Positions 62,530 through 64,000 of a stretch of 64,000 bases of DNA are shown here, in pieces. The position numbers were made by a program, and so were the translations under genes. Where the stretch lies: assembly GCF_913773735.1 (NCBI RefSeq), contig NZ_CAJYEB010000021.1:1-64000 (forward strand), written 5' to 3'. Under the pieces are notes generated by a model that saw only the letters and a list, made by a program, of their open reading frames with translations, had not been told where the DNA came from and did not search any database. The DNA is from an uncultured Massilia sp. Lineage in GTDB: Bacteria > Pseudomonadota > Gammaproteobacteria > Burkholderiales > Burkholderiaceae_D. How positions within the stretch are numbered: position 1 is the stretch's first letter; each line of letters opens with the position of its first letter.

Positions 62530-64000
62530 ATGCAGCCTTTACTGAAAACTGGTTTGATGTTCTCACAGAAAACGTTCACCGGCACCGCCACGCTTGGCGC
62601 TGCCAGCTTCGCCGCCAGCCTCGCCATCAGCATCGCCGCCAGCCTGTTGGCGACGCCGGCGGGCGCCCGCGCCCAGTCCGCGCCGCCGGCGCCTGCCGCC
62701 GGTACGCCCGCCGCCGGTACGCCCGGCAACGTCGCCGTGCTCGTTCCGGCCGCGCCGTCGGATGCCCAGCGCGAGCAGGACGAGCTGTTCGCCCAGCTGC
62801 GCGAGGCCGCGCGCGTCAACAATGCCGACAAGGCGGCCGACCTGGCGGCGCGCCTGCCGGACTACGCCATTCCCTCGTATGTCGACTATTATCGGCTGAA
62901 ACCGCGGTTGCGCGACGCCAGCAACCAGGAGGTGCTGGACTTCCTGAAGCGCTGGGACGGCAGCGCGATCGCCGACCGCATGCGCAACGACTGGCTGCTC
63001 GAGCTCGGCCGCAAGCGCGACTGGGCCAGCTTCGACCGCGAACTGCCGCTGTTCGTCAAGAACGACGATTACCAGGTCAAGTGCTATGCGCTGCTGTCGC
63101 GCGCCATGAAGGGCCAGAACGTGGCGGCGGCGGCGCGCGTCCTGCTCGACAATCCGCCGCTGTACGGCGAAGCCTGCGCGGCGCTGGTCGCCCAGCTGGC
63201 CCAGTCCGGGCAATTCTCGCGGGCCGACCTGCTGGCCCAGCTGCGCCTGGCCGGCGAGCAGCATGCGACGGGGCCGTCGCGCCGCACGGCCCTGCTGCTG
63301 GACGGCTCCGACACCCGTGCCGCCCAGGCCGTCGACCTGCCGGCGGTGGCGCTGGCGCGCGGCATCGGCAACACCCGCGTCGAGCACGAGATCTACCTGG
63401 TCGCCGTGGGGCGCATGGCGCGCACCAGCGTCAAGCTGGCCGCGGTGGCGCTGAACAAGAACGCGCCCAGGCTGTCGGCCGAGGAACGCGCGATCGGCTG
63501 GTCCAACGTCGCGCTGGGCGCATCGCTGAAGCTCGACCCGGATGCCTACGGCTACTGGCAGCGCGCGGCCGGCGCGCCGCTGTCCGCCTTCCAGGCCGAG
63601 TGGAAGACCCGCATCGCGCTGCGCCGCGGCGACTGGAAGATGGTGCGCGCGACGATCGAGGCGATGCCGGCCGAGCAGCAGGCGCAGTCGGCCTGGACCT
63701 ACTGGCTCGGGCGCGCCCTGCTGGCGCAGGGCCGGCGCGAGGATGCGCAGGCGCTGTTCCGCCGCATCGGCGACCAGAACAGTTTCTATGGGCAACTGGC
63801 GATGGAAGAGATGGGCATGCAGGTCACGATCCCGCCCGCCGCCACGCCGCCCACGCCCGCCGAGCTGGCCCAGGTGGCTGCCAACCCCGGCTTCAGGCGT
63901 GCGCTGAAATTCTTCTCGATGCGCATGCGCTTCGAGGGCACGCGCGAATGGAACTGGACGCTGAACGGCTTCACCGAGCGCCAGCTGCTGGCCGCCGCCG
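62530..64000 (+). CDS. slt: Soluble lytic murein transglycosylase (partial, N-terminal part)
   Basis: The frame is open to the window edge (about 490 residues). Starts at 62521, 62530 or 62557 are possible; the last (MFSQKTFTGTATLGAASFAA) gives a compact signal peptide ending near AGARAQ. The visible part is the superhelical U/L domain of Slt70-type enzymes (EQDELFAQLREAARVNNADK; PSYVDYYRLKPRL; WTYWLGRALLAQGRREDAQA; QNSFYGQLAMEEMGMQV). The catalytic SLT domain with its Glu must lie beyond 64000. It would cleave peptidoglycan glycan strands. Confidence 0.9.
   Translation, partial: MQPLLKTGLMFSQKTFTGTATLGAASFAASLAISIAASLLATPAGARAQSAPPAPAAGTPAAGTPGNVAVLVPAAPSDAQREQDELFAQLREAARVNNADKAADLAARLPDYAIPSYVDYYRLKPRLRDASNQEVLDFLKRWDGSAIADRMRNDWLLELGRKRDWASFDRELPLFVKNDDYQVKCYALLSRAMKGQNVAAAARVLLDNPPLYGEACAALVAQLAQSGQFSRADLLAQLRLAGEQHATGPSRRTALLLDGSDTRAAQAVDLPAVALARGIGNTRVEHEIYLVAVGRMARTSVKLAAVALNKNAPRLSAEERAIGWSNVALGASLKLDPDAYGYWQRAAGAPLSAFQAEWKTRIALRRGDWKMVRATIEAMPAEQQAQSAWTYWLGRALLAQGRREDAQALFRRIGDQNSFYGQLAMEEMGMQVTIPPAATPPTPAELAQVAANPGFRRALKFFSMRMRFEGTREWNWTLNGFTERQLLAAA

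Overview
The window is a high-GC chromosomal segment of a betaproteobacterium, most likely family Oxalobacteraceae (Massilia/Telluria/Duganella type). The evidence is gene content and order rather than a marker gene: petABC-sspA-sspB, rhodanese-grxC-secB-gpsA opposite gpmA-envC-ctpA-moeB, a twelve-gene gsp operon ending in gspC, hslVU-dksA-cobW, dapF/DUF484/xerC, and metK-ahcY-metF with an S-adenosylhomocysteine riboswitch. No search could be run. All family calls come from reading the translations and motifs.

Layout. (1) 1-15368 is an accessory region of mixed and locally lower GC. Reading on the minus strand it holds a type VI secretion (T6SS) effector module: vgrG, a 1652-residue Rhs toxin, its overlapping putative immunity gene, a scar of a second Rhs cassette with a second immunity gene, an intact IS5-family element and a PAAR gene. 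Around it lie IS remnants (IS3, IS5, IS481), a lipoprotein, a truncated Fic-type antitoxin, a VirB6-like remnant and a wrecked tyrosine integrase. The integrase abuts tRNA-Thr(TGT) at 15369-15444, so this looks like a decayed tRNA-integrated island. (2) 15466-25659 is core: sspB, sspA, the cytochrome bc1 operon, mscL, a DegS-like protease, two small genes, then gpsA, an SH3 protein, secB, grxC and a membrane rhodanese. (3) 25750-30220 is the gpmA-envC-ctpA-moeB cluster. (4) 30380-41743 is a complete type II secretion operon, gspG-H-I-J-K-L-M-N-D-E-F-C, with tightly overlapping genes. The prepilin peptidase is not here. (5) 41757-50045 holds an HTH regulator, a small basic protein, hslU/hslV, a tandem TPR-like/STAS-like protein, dksA, a CobW-type metal GTPase, xerC and a DUF484 gene. 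(6) 50129-57484 holds two porins, a Sel1-repeat protein, dapF and two lipid A acyltransferases. (7) 57666-64000 is the SAM cycle (metK, SAH riboswitch, ahcY, a small membrane protein, metF), 5-formyl-THF cyclo-ligase, and the start of a soluble lytic transglycosylase.

How they work together. metK makes SAM, ahcY clears SAH under riboswitch control, and metF supplies methyl-THF, while the cyclo-ligase returns 5-formyl-THF to the folate pool. The bc1 genes form one complex; EnvC, CtpA and Slt act on cell-wall metabolism; HslVU and the SspB adaptor act in proteolysis. The gsp operon would export folded periplasmic proteins. VgrG, PAAR and Rhs would form a T6SS spike with a toxic tip, neutralised in the producer by the overlapping immunity gene.

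Most interesting points: the uncharacterised Rhs toxin/immunity pair and the neighbouring recombination scar; a structured metK leader with a terminator-like hairpin, which may be an undescribed cis-regulatory RNA; the internally duplicated TPR/STAS protein next to hslV; and the integrase/VirB6 fusion junction at tRNA-Thr.
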